From positions 301,088,726-301,152,725 of the forward strand of contig CM037877.1 in the NCBI GenBank assembly GCA_021292165.1: a stretch of 64,000 nucleotides of DNA. Direction: 5' to 3'. The DNA comes from Shinisaurus crocodilurus. Taxonomy: Eukaryota > Chordata > Lepidosauria > Squamata > Shinisauridae. Positions 53,201-63,948 of this stretch are shown one piece after another. The notes below the pieces were generated by a model, which was not told the DNA's origin, searched no databases, and worked only from the letters and a program-made list of their open reading frames with translations. Made by a program: the position numbers and the translations under genes. The first letter of the stretch is position 1. Each line of letters begins with the position of its first letter.

Positions 53201-56200
53201 ATATGCTCCTCAAGATGCTTTTTTGCATCTCTCATTGTCTGCTTGCATTGCATCTCCCTTGTGCAAGCTCATGCTCCCTTTTGTTTTCCTCATTTGGGCA
53301 AGACTTCCATTTTCTGAAGGAAGCCCTCTTATCTCTAATAGCTTCCTTGACCTTGTTCATCAACCACGCTGGTGACTTCTTGGACTTGGTGCCACCTTTC
53401 CTAACTTGTGGTATAAATTCTAGCTAAGCTTCTGTTGTTGTGGTTTTCTGTAACCTCCAAGCATTTTGAAGGGATTTAACCCTCCTGACCCACCCCCACC
53501 CCCTTTCAACTTCCTTTTTACCAGTTCCTTCATTTTGGAGAAGTCCTTCCCACGGAGCCTGGAGTGGCTTCACTCCCAAGCACCGCCTGGCTTGTCTCCG
53601 CCGCGTCCCCTGGCCTCTGCATCTCAGCCGTGGCTTCCAACCCCTCCTCCTCTGACTCAGAATCAGTTCCCAGACCCCTTGATGGCACTCATGCAGGAGC
53701 AGTGGGCCCAATCCCTACACCCAGCTCCTCAGTCCCCTTTTAAACTCTCATGGGGAGAAGGAACCAGGATCTGGACACAACTTCAGCTTCATGTCAAGCA
53801 GGAAGGAGAGGCCAAGGGCAGGCGGGCAGGCGGGCAGGGGAAAGGTCAAGCGGAGGGGGGACCGGAGGGATCTGGCACCAAGGAGGCTCCTGGCATGCAG
53901 GCTGGGGGGGGCAGGGGGGCAGGAGCCAGAGCAGAGTCAGCAGACACCCCGGAAGCACCCCCCACACTCTGGGGGATTGGAAGCGAAGGGCCCAAGGGGG
54001 CTGATGGAGAGGGAGGAAGGGCCAGGACGGGAGAGTTTTTGAGAAGGGCCAGCTTGGAAGCCTCCGGGAAGGAGCCCACTGCCACGGTGATGCATGGCTG
54101 AGGCAGCGCCCACTGCTTCCTTTTACCCGCGGCTCAGGCACGTGGCATGTGGAGGGTGTCCAAAGCAACCACACACTGTTAAAAATGTGGGCCGGAGGAG
54201 GAGGAGGAGGAGGAGTGTAGCTTGCTGTGGTCAAAGTGGCTTTGCCGAATGCTGGGAAGAGACTCGGGAGAAGGGGTGGCCCAGGGTGCGCCAGGCGTTT
54301 GGGTCTCGGGGCTGCGCCGGGCGGCTCCGATTGGGGTCTAGCCATCGGTGAAGGAAAGCGAGCGTGGGGGGGGGGGAGAGAGACTGCCAGCTGCTTCCTG
54401 GATTCCGGAGGCAACTCCCCCCCCCCCAATCATCATCCAACTCGCTTTGTCCCAATACTGCTCTGGGGGTTTCCTTCCCTTCTTGGGCTCTTTGGCCGAA
54501 TTTCCCCTTTCGGACACATCTGAGTCTTTTCCAAGGTGACAGCATGTGCCGCTGCACAGCTTTTATCAGCTGACTTTAACTTGCATAAGATGAATAAAAT
54601 ATTCAAGTTAAAATAAACGCTGACCCTGCAGAGACTGCAATTCCCACCCCTCCCCCATCCTCCCACGCTCAGACGGGACTTCCTCCCCCCCCCTTCTCTT
54701 AAGGCCCACTTCTCCTTTCCAGAGCTGCTCCCCCACCCCCCGGCCCAGCCACCTCCTCCTCCTCCTCCGTTGCCCCCCCCCCCGGCCCTCCCTTGCGCAT
54801 CCCGGCATCTCCTCTGTCTCATCCATCCACCGCAAACTGTACTCCCTTTGGGGCAGGGGCTCTGAAGTTCCACCCAGCACCCAGCACAGTTGGGAGAAGG
54901 CTAAAGGGAGATTGAAGGTAGAACAAGGGAGGGAGGGAGGGAGGGAGCAGGCTGGGGGGCAGCGGCGGGGGCTCCTACCTGGCAGGCGTCTCGGCCCCCG
55001 TGCTCGTATCCAGCACAGACCATGTTCTTGGTTATGGAGTAGAGCCACTTTACGCAGAGCATCCAGTCCACTATTCCCACCTGGGCGTCCAGCAAGGCAT
55101 AGGAGCCCCGGGTCGTGCCTAGCAGAGAGGCGGAGAGAGAAAAGACCCACACGCAGGCTGCTTTGGGCCGGAGTTCATGGCCTGTGCCTTTGCCAGCCCC
55201 AGAACGCCTTTTCCAGGGCGATGTCGGCACCGCCTGCTGGAGCGCCCGGCGGGGCAGCCACCGCTGTGGGAGTCCGCTGCCGCGAGAAGCACAGAGAGCC
55301 TTGCGGCACCTTAAAGACAAAGGCATTTGTTAGGGCAGAAACCTCTGCAGAGGGGAGAGTCCGATGCATGAAGTGTTCCCCTCAGTTGGTAGGTATATGT
55401 ACACACGGAGTTGTGAGGGGTGGGACTGTAAACAGAGGCCAGGGGGAAATGAAATGCAAAAAGTACAGATGATGGTAAAAGCGACTTAGAGCTTACATCT
55501 ATGGTGGCCGTGCACAAAGCAGTGTTGATGGCCAACACAAACATCCTGGCACTGGTAAGTGACTTAACTTGTACAGCGGGATAAGAGCCCATAATCTCAG
55601 GGTGTAGAATCGAACTTCTTTATAAGTTGTTATGACCATGCAAGAATGGTAAAAACTGGCCTCTCTTCACAGCCAAGCCAGGGGGCGGGCTTTGCTGGGG
55701 ACCTACAAAGAGCCCCGCTGGATCAGACCATGGGGCACCGTCTGCTCCTGCATCCCATTCCCCACAGGGGCCGTCCAGACTCCCCAGTGGGAAGTCCGCT
55801 GGGGGGGTGTCCCACCCTGCTGTGGCCCTCCGCCGTGGGTAGAATCATAGAAAGGTAGAGTTGGAAGGGGCCTACAAGGCCATCGAGTCCAACCCCCTGC
55901 TCAGTGCAGGAATCCAGGTCAAAGCATCTCTGACAGATGTCTGTCCAGCTGCACCTTGGATGCCTCCAGAGTGGGAGAGCCCACCACCTCCCTAGGTAGT
56001 TGATTCCATTGTCTTATTGCTCTGACAGTCAGGAATTTTTTCCTGGTGTTTACGTGGAATCTGGGTTCCTGTAACTTGAGCCCATTATTCTGTGTCCTGC
56101 AAACTGGGATGATCGAGAAGAGATCCTGGCCCTCCTCTGTGTGACATCCCTTCAAGTACTGGAGGAGTGCGATCATATCTCCCCTCAGTCTCCTCTTCTG

Positions 56201-59200
56201 AAGGCTAAACATGCCCAGTTCTTTCAGTCTCTCCTCATAGGGCCTTGTTTCCAGTCCCTTTATCATCCTTGTTGCCCTCCTCTGAACCCTCTCCAGTTTG
56301 TACTCGGGACAGACTGCCACTTCCATTTTGCCATCCTGGCCTATCGCTGCAGTTAGGCCTCTCGTCCATAAATTGGCCTAACCCCTTTCAAAACCACCGA
56401 AGACCGTGGCCTTCGCCAGCCACACCTTGGGGCAGCAAAGCCTCCTGAAAGATCTGTGGGGAAGAGCCGCACAGGTGGACACCCCCCCCCCCCCACTATG
56501 AAGCCAGTGTCCAAGTCTGGCCTTTCCAACAGCCCTATGGGGCCAGCCACACACGCCCCTCTGCTTGGATCCACAGGGCATTCTGCCGGGGGTCCCCCCG
56601 GAAGCGACGCCCGCCAGGCTCACCGGGTTGTGTGAGCCCCCAGCCGGCGACGAAGCAGCTCTCCCACATGTTTTCATCCGGGACGGTGGTGTGGTCGGGC
56701 AGGCAGAGGGGGCTGTGGTACCCGCTGTAGGGGATGGCCTTCCGCAGCAGCAGCAGCGCGATGTCGTTGTCGTAGGTCTTCGTGTTGTACTGGGGGTGCA
56801 CGTGGATCTTTCGCACCCAGCGGGTCACATTGTTCCGTCCCAGGAAGTTGCTCCCGGCTGCGATCTTGATGTTGTTCCTGAGCGAGGGGAGGGGGGAGGT
56901 TAGCGGGAGCAAGGGTGGCAGTGCGGAAAATATTTGCATTCCAGAACCAGGACAAGGCCTCCCAGTCGCAGCTGCAATGCAATTGTGGAGACAAAGGCGT
57001 CAGTTTCCTGCACCACACACACACACACACACACACACCTCCACATGTGTAAAAAAGTATAATCCCAGCTGGGGGCTGGGAAATGCAAAATGTACATAGT
57101 TACTCTGATGGCTCCTGATGCCTCAGGGTCTCCCATGTCTTTGTCTTTTGATGGCCGGTGCCACAGCTATTTGTATGCAAATGCAGCCCAAGCACTATAT
57201 TCATGATCAAAGAGCCACCCCTCCCCTCCCCTGCCTAGCCCAGATGAAGTTCATCCCGATTGGCCAAAGACAGCCAAGCTACGGGAAGGAGGGGTGGGTG
57301 GGGAATCTATACTGCTGCTGTGGCTTTTGGGTTTTGTTGTTGTCTGCACGCCTTCGCGAGAGTAGGGCTTTTTTTTGCTGAGGCAAGCCCTGGGAAGGGG
57401 ACCAACCGCCAGGTAAAGAGAGTGCCTGGGTAGTTATATAGTAAAAGAACTAGTTTTGTTCTGTTATAGCTCTACTTGTATGTACCAAAGTGTCTCCGCA
57501 CCTTTCTCCCTCTTCCCTCATTCCCCACCTTTTATTGTAATCTGTTTACCTTAAATAAACTTTCCTGGTTTTACCCCACATGGCGTGTGTGGTTCCTCTG
57601 TGGTTCAGTGCTAAATCCAGTGTATAGACCCAGGGCAAGGCCCTGAGAGAATCGGGTCAAGACGGCAGAGCTGAGGCTGGCAGTTTTGCACCTTTGATCT
57701 CTGGTCTTGAGTAAAGGACCGGTTGGCAGTCCTTCACAGCAACAAAGAAGAAACTTGGGGCGCAATCCTGTGCATGTTTGTTTGTTTATTTATTTATTAT
57801 ATTTATGAATCGCCCATCTGGCCAGACATCCAGCCACTCTGAGCAATGTACAGTCCAATAAAACACAAGGGGGGGGGGGAAACACACACACAGTATAAAA
57901 CACAATTAAAAACAGTACAAAACTTAAAAATCCCAACCCACCCCATATTCCCTCCTGAAAAGCCACGTTTTTAATGCCCGGCGGAAGCTAATCAAGGAAG
58001 GGGCATGGCGGAGGTCACTGGGGAGAGAGTTCCATAAATTGGGGGCTGCCACAGAAAAGGCCCTCCTCCTAGTCCCCACCAGCCTGGTTTCTCTGGCTGA
58101 TGGGACAGGGAGAAGGCCATCCGTGGCAGATCTTGTTAAGTGGCCTACTTGATGTTGCTGGAGGCGCTCCTTGAGATAGATTGGACCGGAGCCATACAGG
58201 GTTTTAAAGGTCAACGCCAACACCTTGAATTCGGCTCGGCAAACAACTGGTAGCCAGTGCAACGCTTTGAGCACTGGAGTGATGTGATCACGCCGGCGGC
58301 AGCCTTTAACCAGGTGAGCTGCTGCATTCTGTACCAGCTGCAACTTCCAAACCGTCTTCCAGGGTAACCCCATGTAGAGCACATTACAGTAGTCTAGGCG
58401 AGAGGAGACCAAGGCATGAACCACTGAAGGGAGCAAGTGATTAGGAAGGTAGGGGCGCAGCTGCCGTATCAGATGGAGTTGATACAGCGCCGCTCGGCTC
58501 ACAGCTGCCACCTGAGCCTCCATGGACAGCTGGGAGTCTAGAATGACCCCCAAGCTGCGGACCTGGTCCTTCAGGGGGAGATGTACCCCATTTAGCGCCA
58601 GGTCAACATCCCCTAACCTCCCCTTGTCCCCCACCAGAAGTACCTCGGTCTTGTCGGGGTTCAGCTTCAGCATGTTCCTTCCCATCCAGCCACCCACTGA
58701 CTCCAGGCACTTGGACAGGGTCTCAACGGCCAACCTCGGTGAGGACTTGAAACAGAGGTAGAGCTGCATGTTTAGGCAGGAAAGAGTCCTACAACTCCCA
58801 GCACGGCTGCCTGGGGAATGCTGGGAGTTGAAGGACTTTTTTCTGTCTAAACATGCATAGGATCGTGCCATACATTGATTATATTTGCACATGGGTACAT
58901 TTTTAGATTATTTTTGCGTGTGTTGCTGCAGGATGAGAGAGAGAAGTGGGGGTGTCTGTTCCCCTCTTGCCCCCGGGGCGGTTTTTATGCACATGCATTA
59001 AAAATAACAGAACTGTGTCTTCTAAAAATCTGCTGCTGTATTAATCAAAGGCACCTTTTCAGTTGATCAAAAGTTTGTAAATTGATGATGAGGATGATTT
59101 GTTCCATTTCTACACTGTCCAATAGTTGAGGCTCTCTGGGCGATTAGCAACAACCTCTCCCTCTAGCAGCAAACACAGGTGGCGTGTGCTGGCAAGACTG

Positions 59201-59407
59201 GAGCTAAGGCACTGAGAAGTGACCGGACCGTAGCTGCGTGCTCAAGAGGTTGCAGAAGCACAAATTAAAGCACAAAGGAACAACCCCCCCCCATGTGGAC
59301 AACTCCCCTCCCCTCCACCCCCCTTCATTCTCAGTGAAGACTGAGAATGCTCAACACACTAACTATTGGAAAGTGTGACGAAAAGAGCCTTTGGGGGGTT
59401 CCTACAT

Positions 59408-59439
<32 letters not shown>

Positions 59440-62400
59440 CTCCTCATGTGTAAACCCAGTAAGGCCAGTTGGGGGGCTGGGAGGAGGCGAAATGTGCATA
59501 AAGTATCGGATGGGACATGGCGCCTGAAAGTCTACGGCTTTTCAGATGCAAATGTCATGAGTCTCCCTCCCCTGCCTGGCCAGGTGAAGTGCATCATGAT
59601 TGGCTAGAAGCAGCAAAGCTACAGAAAGGAGGGGAGGGGGGAAAAAGGTATATTCCCAAAGTGTAGCCTTTGTGTCTTTGTCTTTGGGTCATCGCATGGT
59701 TGCTGTTGGAGCAATGGCGGCAAGCCAAGCAGAGGCCCAAGCCTTCGGGTGGCCTCAGGATCCGACCCCAGGTAGCTCCTGGTGAAATTAGCTGAATGAG
59801 GGCTTTGGTAAAGGCAAGCCTTGTGGAGGGCTACCCATCTCGGACCTTCGGGTAGGTGAAGTAGTCCCCCCGGGCGGCAAGGCTGTGCTGGATCCAACCC
59901 TGGAAGAGAACTGACCCCCAGGTAACAGAGTGTGTGCCTGGGAGATATAAAGAATCAGGTTTTGTTATTTTTGCAGCTCTATTACTTTGTACCAAAGTGT
60001 CTCTCTCTATTTTGTGTGCTTCCCTTATTTCCCTATTTTTGTTGTAAAATGCTACCTGAAATAAACCTTCTTGGTTTTTTACCCCACATGGTGTTTGTGG
60101 ATTGCTCTGTGGTTCCAGCAACTAAATCCAGGTAACAGTCATAAAGGCAAGTCCCTGAACAGAGATTCAAGTAGGATTGCTTGGCAGTCTGGTACCTTGA
60201 GATCTCTGGGGGTCTTGGGTCCTTTCGGTAGGAAAGGGTGGGGTTGTGGTGGGTCAGCCAGCCCCCCTTCCTCCACAGAAAGCAAAACCAGGATACAGCA
60301 GGGTGGAGGCAGAGAATAGAAAGCCCTGCTTGGGGGGAACGGCTGGCCGCAGTACTTACGGTACGTTAGGAGGGATGCCATTGTCACAAGTGTCTTTTTG
60401 CTAGCGCAGTGTTCTCCAACCTTGGGTCCCCAGATGTTTTTGGCCTACAACTCTGGGAGTTGTAGGCCAAAAACATCTGGGGACCCAAGGTTGGAGAACA
60501 CTGCGCTAGTGACTTGAAATAGGGTAAACACTGCAGTCCTGCTTTGGTGGGGTGGGGATTAGAGATACCGTAGATATCCATGATCCAGCCCCCCCCCCCT
60601 GCTGCCACCCCATACTTTGAGATGTGCCAGTTGTGTCAGCTCAGGATTCCATCTGGTAGGAGCAGGGCCTTCTTGGGAGTTGCCCCAACAGTGTAGGGCA
60701 CCCTCGAGTGGGAGGTGCACTCAGCCCCATCGCTGGCTGCCTTCCAGAAGCAGGCCAAAGCCTTGACTCTGCCTCACCTACCCTTGGAGGCTGCATCGAA
60801 AAGCTGCTGCTGGCTGGCTCAACTTTTCATGTAATTTGGTTTGAGCTGTTGCTTAATGTTTCAAAATTGCAAACTGCTTTGTTGAATTAAAATCGCTCAA
60901 TTGTATCCCCCATGCTGCTCAACATCTGCATGAAACTGCTGGGGGAGGTTATGGGGGGGCTGAGGTGTCACCAATATGCGGATGACACTCTCTCCTTTTC
61001 AACAAATCCAGGTGAGGCAGTGACTGCTCTGAATCAATAAACTGAGACTCCATTCCAGACGAGATGGAGGTACTATTAGTGGCTGATCTGGAGGGGGCTG
61101 CACTCCCCCTAAAGGATCAGGTTTGTAATTTTGGGGTGCTCTTGGATCCAGCACTGTCACTAGAGGCCCAGGTGGGCTCGGTGACATGGAGCACCTTTTA
61201 TCAGCTTAAGCTGATATACCAACTACGTCCTTCTCTGGACAGAGATAGCCTAGCTACGGTTATCCATGCTCTCATAGAATCATAGAAAAGTAGAGTTGGA
61301 AGGGGCCTACAAGGCCATCGAGTCCAACCCCCTGCTCAATGCAGGAATCCAGGTCAAAGCATCTCTGACAGATGTCTGTCCAGCCGCACCTTGAATGCCT
61401 CCAGAGTGGGAGAGCCCACCACCTCCCTAGGTAGTTGATTCCATTGTCTTATTGCTCTGACAGTCAGGAATTTTTTCCTGATGTTTAGGTGGAATCTAGG
61501 TTCCTGTAACTTGAGCCCATTATTCCGTGTCCTGCAAACTGGGATGAACGAGAAGAGATCTTTGCCCTCCTCTGTGTGACATCCCTTCAAATACTGGAAG
61601 AGTGTGATCATATCTCCCCTCAGTCTCCTCTTCTGAAGGCTAAACATGCCCAGTTCTTTCAGTCTCTCCTCATAGGACCTTGTTTCCAGTCCCTTTAACC
61701 TCTTGTAACCTCTTGGCTGGATTACTGCAATGCGTTATATGTGGGGCTGCCTTTGAAAACAGTCCAGAAAGTTCAGCTGGTCCAAAACAGGGCAGCGAGA
61801 TTGTGAGCAGGGACTGGCCAACGTGATCATATTGGCCTTGGTCCCTTGTAGGCCCCTTCCAACTCCACTATTCTATGATTCTATAGGCCAGTACTTTTCC
61901 ATCTGTACTGGCTGCCAGTCCATACCCAGGCCTGATTCAAAGCCCTAGATGCCTTGGGACCAGGTTACCTGAAGAATTGTGTGCTCCCATATATACCTGC
62001 CTGGAACCTAAGATTTTCCTCAGTGGTCCTCCTGCAGGAGCCCCTGCCAAAGGAAGTGGGGCGGGCGGCTACAAAGAAGAGGGCCTTTTCTGCGGTGGCA
62101 CCCCAGTTGTGGAATGAGCTCCGCAGAGAGGTTCACTTGGTGCCTATGTTGTGCTCTCTCCAATGGCAAGACCTTATTTCCCAAGGCATGTTGGTTTTGT
62201 AGGGGGCAACCCTATCCATGTTTAGATCAAAAAAGGCCCTACAACTTTCAGCCTGCCCCAGCCAGACCTTTTAGACTTTTTCTCTGTGTAAACATGCATA
62301 GGATTGCGCCCTCGGTTTCCGTTGTTTTAAATCCGTTCCTGTATTGTAAATCTTTGCACTGCTGCTGGGTTTTCCTTTTGTTATTTTTTATTATATGTTG

Positions 62401-63854
62401 TAGTTCTTTTAAACTTGTATGTAGTATTTTATCATGTTGTATTTCATGGTTTGAATGGTTGTGAACTGCCCAAAGAGCTTTGGCTATTGGGTGGAATAGA
62501 AATGTAATGAATAAATAAAGCTAAACAAAAGCGGCACAAACCACAATGGCCAGAAACAGGGTCTCCTTCTCCAGAGGCAGCAAGAGACACCTGCGCTGAG
62601 CAGAGCTGGGGGCAAAGAACAGATCCGTCCTCCCTGGGGCTGAGCACATAGAATCATAGAATCATAGAAAAGTAGAGTTGGAAGGGGCCTACAAGGCCAT
62701 CGAGTCCAACCCCCTGCTCAATGCAGGAATCCAGGTCAAAGCATCTCTGACAGATGTCTGTCCAGCTGCACCTTGAATGCCTCCAGACTGGGAGAGCCCA
62801 CCACCTCCCTAGGTAGTTGATTCCATTGTCTTATTGCTCTGACAGTCAGGAAATTTTTCCTGATGTTTAGGTGGAATCTAGGTTCCTGTAACTTGAGCCC
62901 ATTAGAGTAGACACAGGGAATGTACAAAACCCTGTGTAGAGGAAGGCGTGCAAATCCTTCCCCAAGAAGAGCGGCAGTCTGCAACTGGGCATCAAGCTCC
63001 TCTGACACACACACCCCCGCCCCGGTGCAGCAAGGATGCAGCCCCCCCATACCATCATGAGGAAAGGCAAGGAGGTCCCCCAGGCACACCACTGGCCTCT
63101 AGGCTCCTGCTTGGCAGGGCAGAGGGAGAGTGACACACTCTGCACCGGGGGGGGGGGGCAGTGAAGAGGGTCCTAGCAGCCAGCCGCAGCACGGGCATGG
63201 GGCTCTGCCGGAGACCCCCTCCTGGGGACCCCTCCCTCCCTCCCGCCACCCAAGGCTCCTGTGACCCTGGCCGATTGATTACCTTCTGTCAGTGAAGCAG
63301 TGGGCTGCCGAGAGCACCCACCAGGGGTGCACGATGGATCCCCCGCAGAAGTGGTACGTGCTGGTCTGCACGCTGACCAGCCATGGCCATTTTCCAGGGA
63401 GTGCTTTTGAGCCCCCCACAATGCGGGAGCCAGCCATGGGGGAGGCATGGGGCCCGTCGAATTCTGGCCGGTAGCCGCAGCCTGAGGAAGAGGAGGTGGG
63501 AGCAGCATAACCGTTAGGGGCCACCCCCACAGCCCAACACCAGAACCACCCCCACTCTTCTCTCCTCCCGTCCACTTCCACTGGGGCGTCACATCACAAA
63601 AAGGATGATGTCACAGCTCCCCCGTGACATCACAGGGAACGGAACAGCCAAAGAGATGGGGAAGGGGCTCGCCGCTCTTGGAAAGCTGCTGGAGGCCGGT
63701 GGTGCCGGTGAGCCAGCCCTGGCCCAAGGCAGAGGGCAATGTCCCCCCAGGCCTTCCCCCCTGGGGGCACCCCCTCCCGCTGACCGGTACCTTGTGCCCA
63801 AGCGCCCGCCGCCCCCTGCAGCAGCAGGAGGCCGAGGAGTGCCAGCTGGCCCAT
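50220..63854 (-). CDS. PRSS55: PRSS55-like trypsin-family serine protease
   Basis: Chymotrypsin-fold protease. Mammalian PRSS55 is a GPI-anchored testis and sperm protein needed for sperm migration. Exons: 63791-63854, 63283-63481, 56624-56877, 54979-55118, 50220-50576, all GT-AG with matching phases; 337 residues (human about 352). The signal peptide is residues 1-21 ([20 protein letters not shown]). Activation would cut R41/IVGG. The catalytic triad is H82 (SAAHC), D126 ([10 protein letters not shown]) and S222 (GDSGGPL). D216, six residues before the serine, gives trypsin-like specificity. N104-V-T is a glycosylation site. [22 protein letters not shown] and DGRPF after the last helix match human PRSS55 better than other trypsins. 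The C-terminus ends in a hydrophobic run ([16 protein letters not shown]) suited to GPI anchoring. Intron 2 is 6.4 kb of LINEs, LTRs and MITEs. A lineage-specific paralogue of PRSS55 is the main alternative. Confidence 0.9.
51001..53440 (-). mobile_element. CR1-like LINE (second subfamily), broken
   Basis: On the minus strand, from high to low coordinates: [66 protein letters not shown] with FADDTKLF, and [19 protein letters not shown]. The 3' end is 'agaacataagaagagcc...ctggatcag', showing that the many short fragments with that sequence in this window are its 3' UTR. Frames are interrupted several times, and a CORE-SINE is inserted at 51080-51316. Confidence 0.85.
51080..51316 (-). mobile_element. 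MIR-like CORE-SINE inserted in the LINE 3' UTR
   Basis: Full-length minus-strand copy: TTTA tail, 'tgcaaggaacccaaaacggctta', a short (TCC)n, 'tcacaacaaccctgtgaggtagg', CORE region and tRNA-like 'actagaacccgg'. The LINE sequence 'cccaaccag' resumes after it as 'ccaggggaagcccacaagc'. Confidence 0.85.
53441..54978. other. intron 4 of the PRSS55-like gene, unassigned
   Basis: GC-rich with G and (GGA)n runs. No repeat family or exon is recognised apart from scattered low-complexity tracts. Confidence 0.35.
55276..55620 (-). repeat. interspersed repeat of unknown class
   Basis: 'cttgcggcaccttaaagacaaagg' and 'gagagtccgatgcatgaagtg' are part of a repeat common in reptile genomes as I recall it (the inverse reads 'cactt...cggat...' then 'ctttaaggtgcc'). 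Class uncertain. Confidence 0.4.
55843..56303 (-). repeat. CR1 LINE 3' end
   Basis: 'agaatcatagaaaggtagagttggaagggg' through the RT C-terminal coding, ending at 'ctccagtttgt'. It lies in intron 3 of the PRSS55-like gene. Confidence 0.9.
57010..57745 (+). repeat. solo LTR-like repeat, copy 1
   Basis: A (CA)n start followed by 'catgtgtaaa', 'gattggccaaagacagccaagctac', a 'taccaaagtgtctc' stretch, AATAAAC near 57553 and 'ttaccccacatgg'. The same order occurs at 59402-60225. Promoter-like CCAAT (as ATTGG), then a poly(A) signal, suggests an LTR read on the plus strand. Ends are approximate. Confidence 0.6.
57757..58868. mobile_element. piggyBac-like MITE split by an L2
   Basis: The left piece 57757-57779 ('gggcgcaatcctgtgcatg') and right piece 58765-58868 (ending 'catgcataggatcgtgcc') are the two parts of one palindromic MITE of the 10917 family, separated by the L2 at 57780-58764. 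Confidence 0.8.
57780..58764 (-). mobile_element. L2 LINE, 5'-truncated, with open frame and target duplication
   Basis: Minus strand. The coding part from about 58764 down to 57924 reads without a stop and includes [65 protein letters not shown] and [17 protein letters not shown], the L2 RT C-terminus. The 3' end is a TAAA-rich tail. The 9-bp TGCATGTTT flanks it on both sides (57771-57779 and 58765-58773). Confidence 0.9.
59080..59155 (-). repeat. L2 LINE 3' end fragment
   Basis: 'gatgatgaggatgattt' followed by 'caatagttgaggctctctggg', a diverged L2 terminus. Confidence 0.5.
59402..60225 (+). repeat. solo LTR-like repeat, copy 2
   Basis: Same block order as 57010-57745: (CA)n, 'catgtgtaaac', 'gattggctagaagcagcaaagctac', 'ggtatattccc', 'taccaaagtgtctc', AATAAAC near 60059 and 'ttaccccacatgg'. 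It is longer by a few internal segments. The two copies flank the MITE/L2 nest but differ too much to be LTRs of one recent element. Confidence 0.6.
60407..60503. mobile_element. perfect-palindrome hAT MITE (97 bp)
   Basis: Two 47-bp arms are exact reverse complements around TGG, with ends CAGTGTTCTCCAACC / GGTTGGAGAACACTG. The flanks TGCTAGCG and CGCTAGTG match at 6 of 8 positions. It is a deletion relative of the element at 16388-16522. Confidence 0.88.
61271..61699 (-). repeat. CR1 LINE 3' end inserted in L2
   Basis: Starts 'catagaatcatagaaaagtag' and ends in the RT C-terminal coding. The interrupted L2 word 'catgctc|ttgtaacctc' resumes on the other side. Confidence 0.88.
62198..62312. 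mobile_element. palindromic MITE (piggyBac-like family)
   Basis: Ends 'gggggcaaccctatccatg' and 'catgcataggattgcgccc' are inverted. Same family as 10917, 22279 and 57757. Confidence 0.7.
62648..62905 (-). repeat. CR1 LINE 3' end
   Basis: 'catagaatcatagaatcatagaa' to 'aacttgagcccatta' on the plus strand. It lies in intron 2 of the PRSS55-like gene, about 380 bp from exon 2. Confidence 0.9.
63606..63632. promoter_or_regulatory. paired CRE-like motifs in intron 1
   Basis: TGATGTCA (63606-63613) and TGACATCA (63625-63632) 11 bp apart in intron 1 of the PRSS55-like gene. Confidence 0.4.
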
Positions 63855-63917
63855 GGGTGCGCCCAGAAGCCAGGGGCATCCGCCGTGAGTGTCCGAGGGG
63901 CCTCGGGCCACACCCTG

Positions 63918-63948
63918 TGACGCCATAGATCGCCGGCCGATGATGTCA
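63918..63948. promoter_or_regulatory. CRE-like motifs upstream of the PRSS55-like start codon
   Basis: TGACGCCA (63918-63925) and TGATGTCA (63941-63948) lie 64-94 bases upstream of the start codon on the minus strand, where a promoter would be expected. No TATA box is seen. Confidence 0.4.

Larger units (their letters stand above)
60895..62520 (+). mobile_element. L2 LINE, decayed, with CR1 and MITE inserted
   Basis: L2 RT pieces on the plus strand ([13 protein letters not shown] near 60912, [21 protein letters not shown] near 61098, [14 protein letters not shown] near 61715) and the L2 3' end 'actgcccaaagagctttggctattgggtgg' at 62464-62495. It is interrupted by CR1 (61271-61699) and a MITE (62198-62312). 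Confidence 0.75.

Noticed and set aside
57010..60225. A single intact LTR element bounded by the two LTR-like repeats
   Set aside because: The copies differ greatly in internal segments, and nothing between them resembles gag or pol.
50220..63854. Acrosin, prostasin or tryptase as identity of the protease
   Set aside because: The [19 protein letters not shown] and DGRPF motifs, the exon pattern and the GPI-like tail fit PRSS55 better, though no tree could be built.
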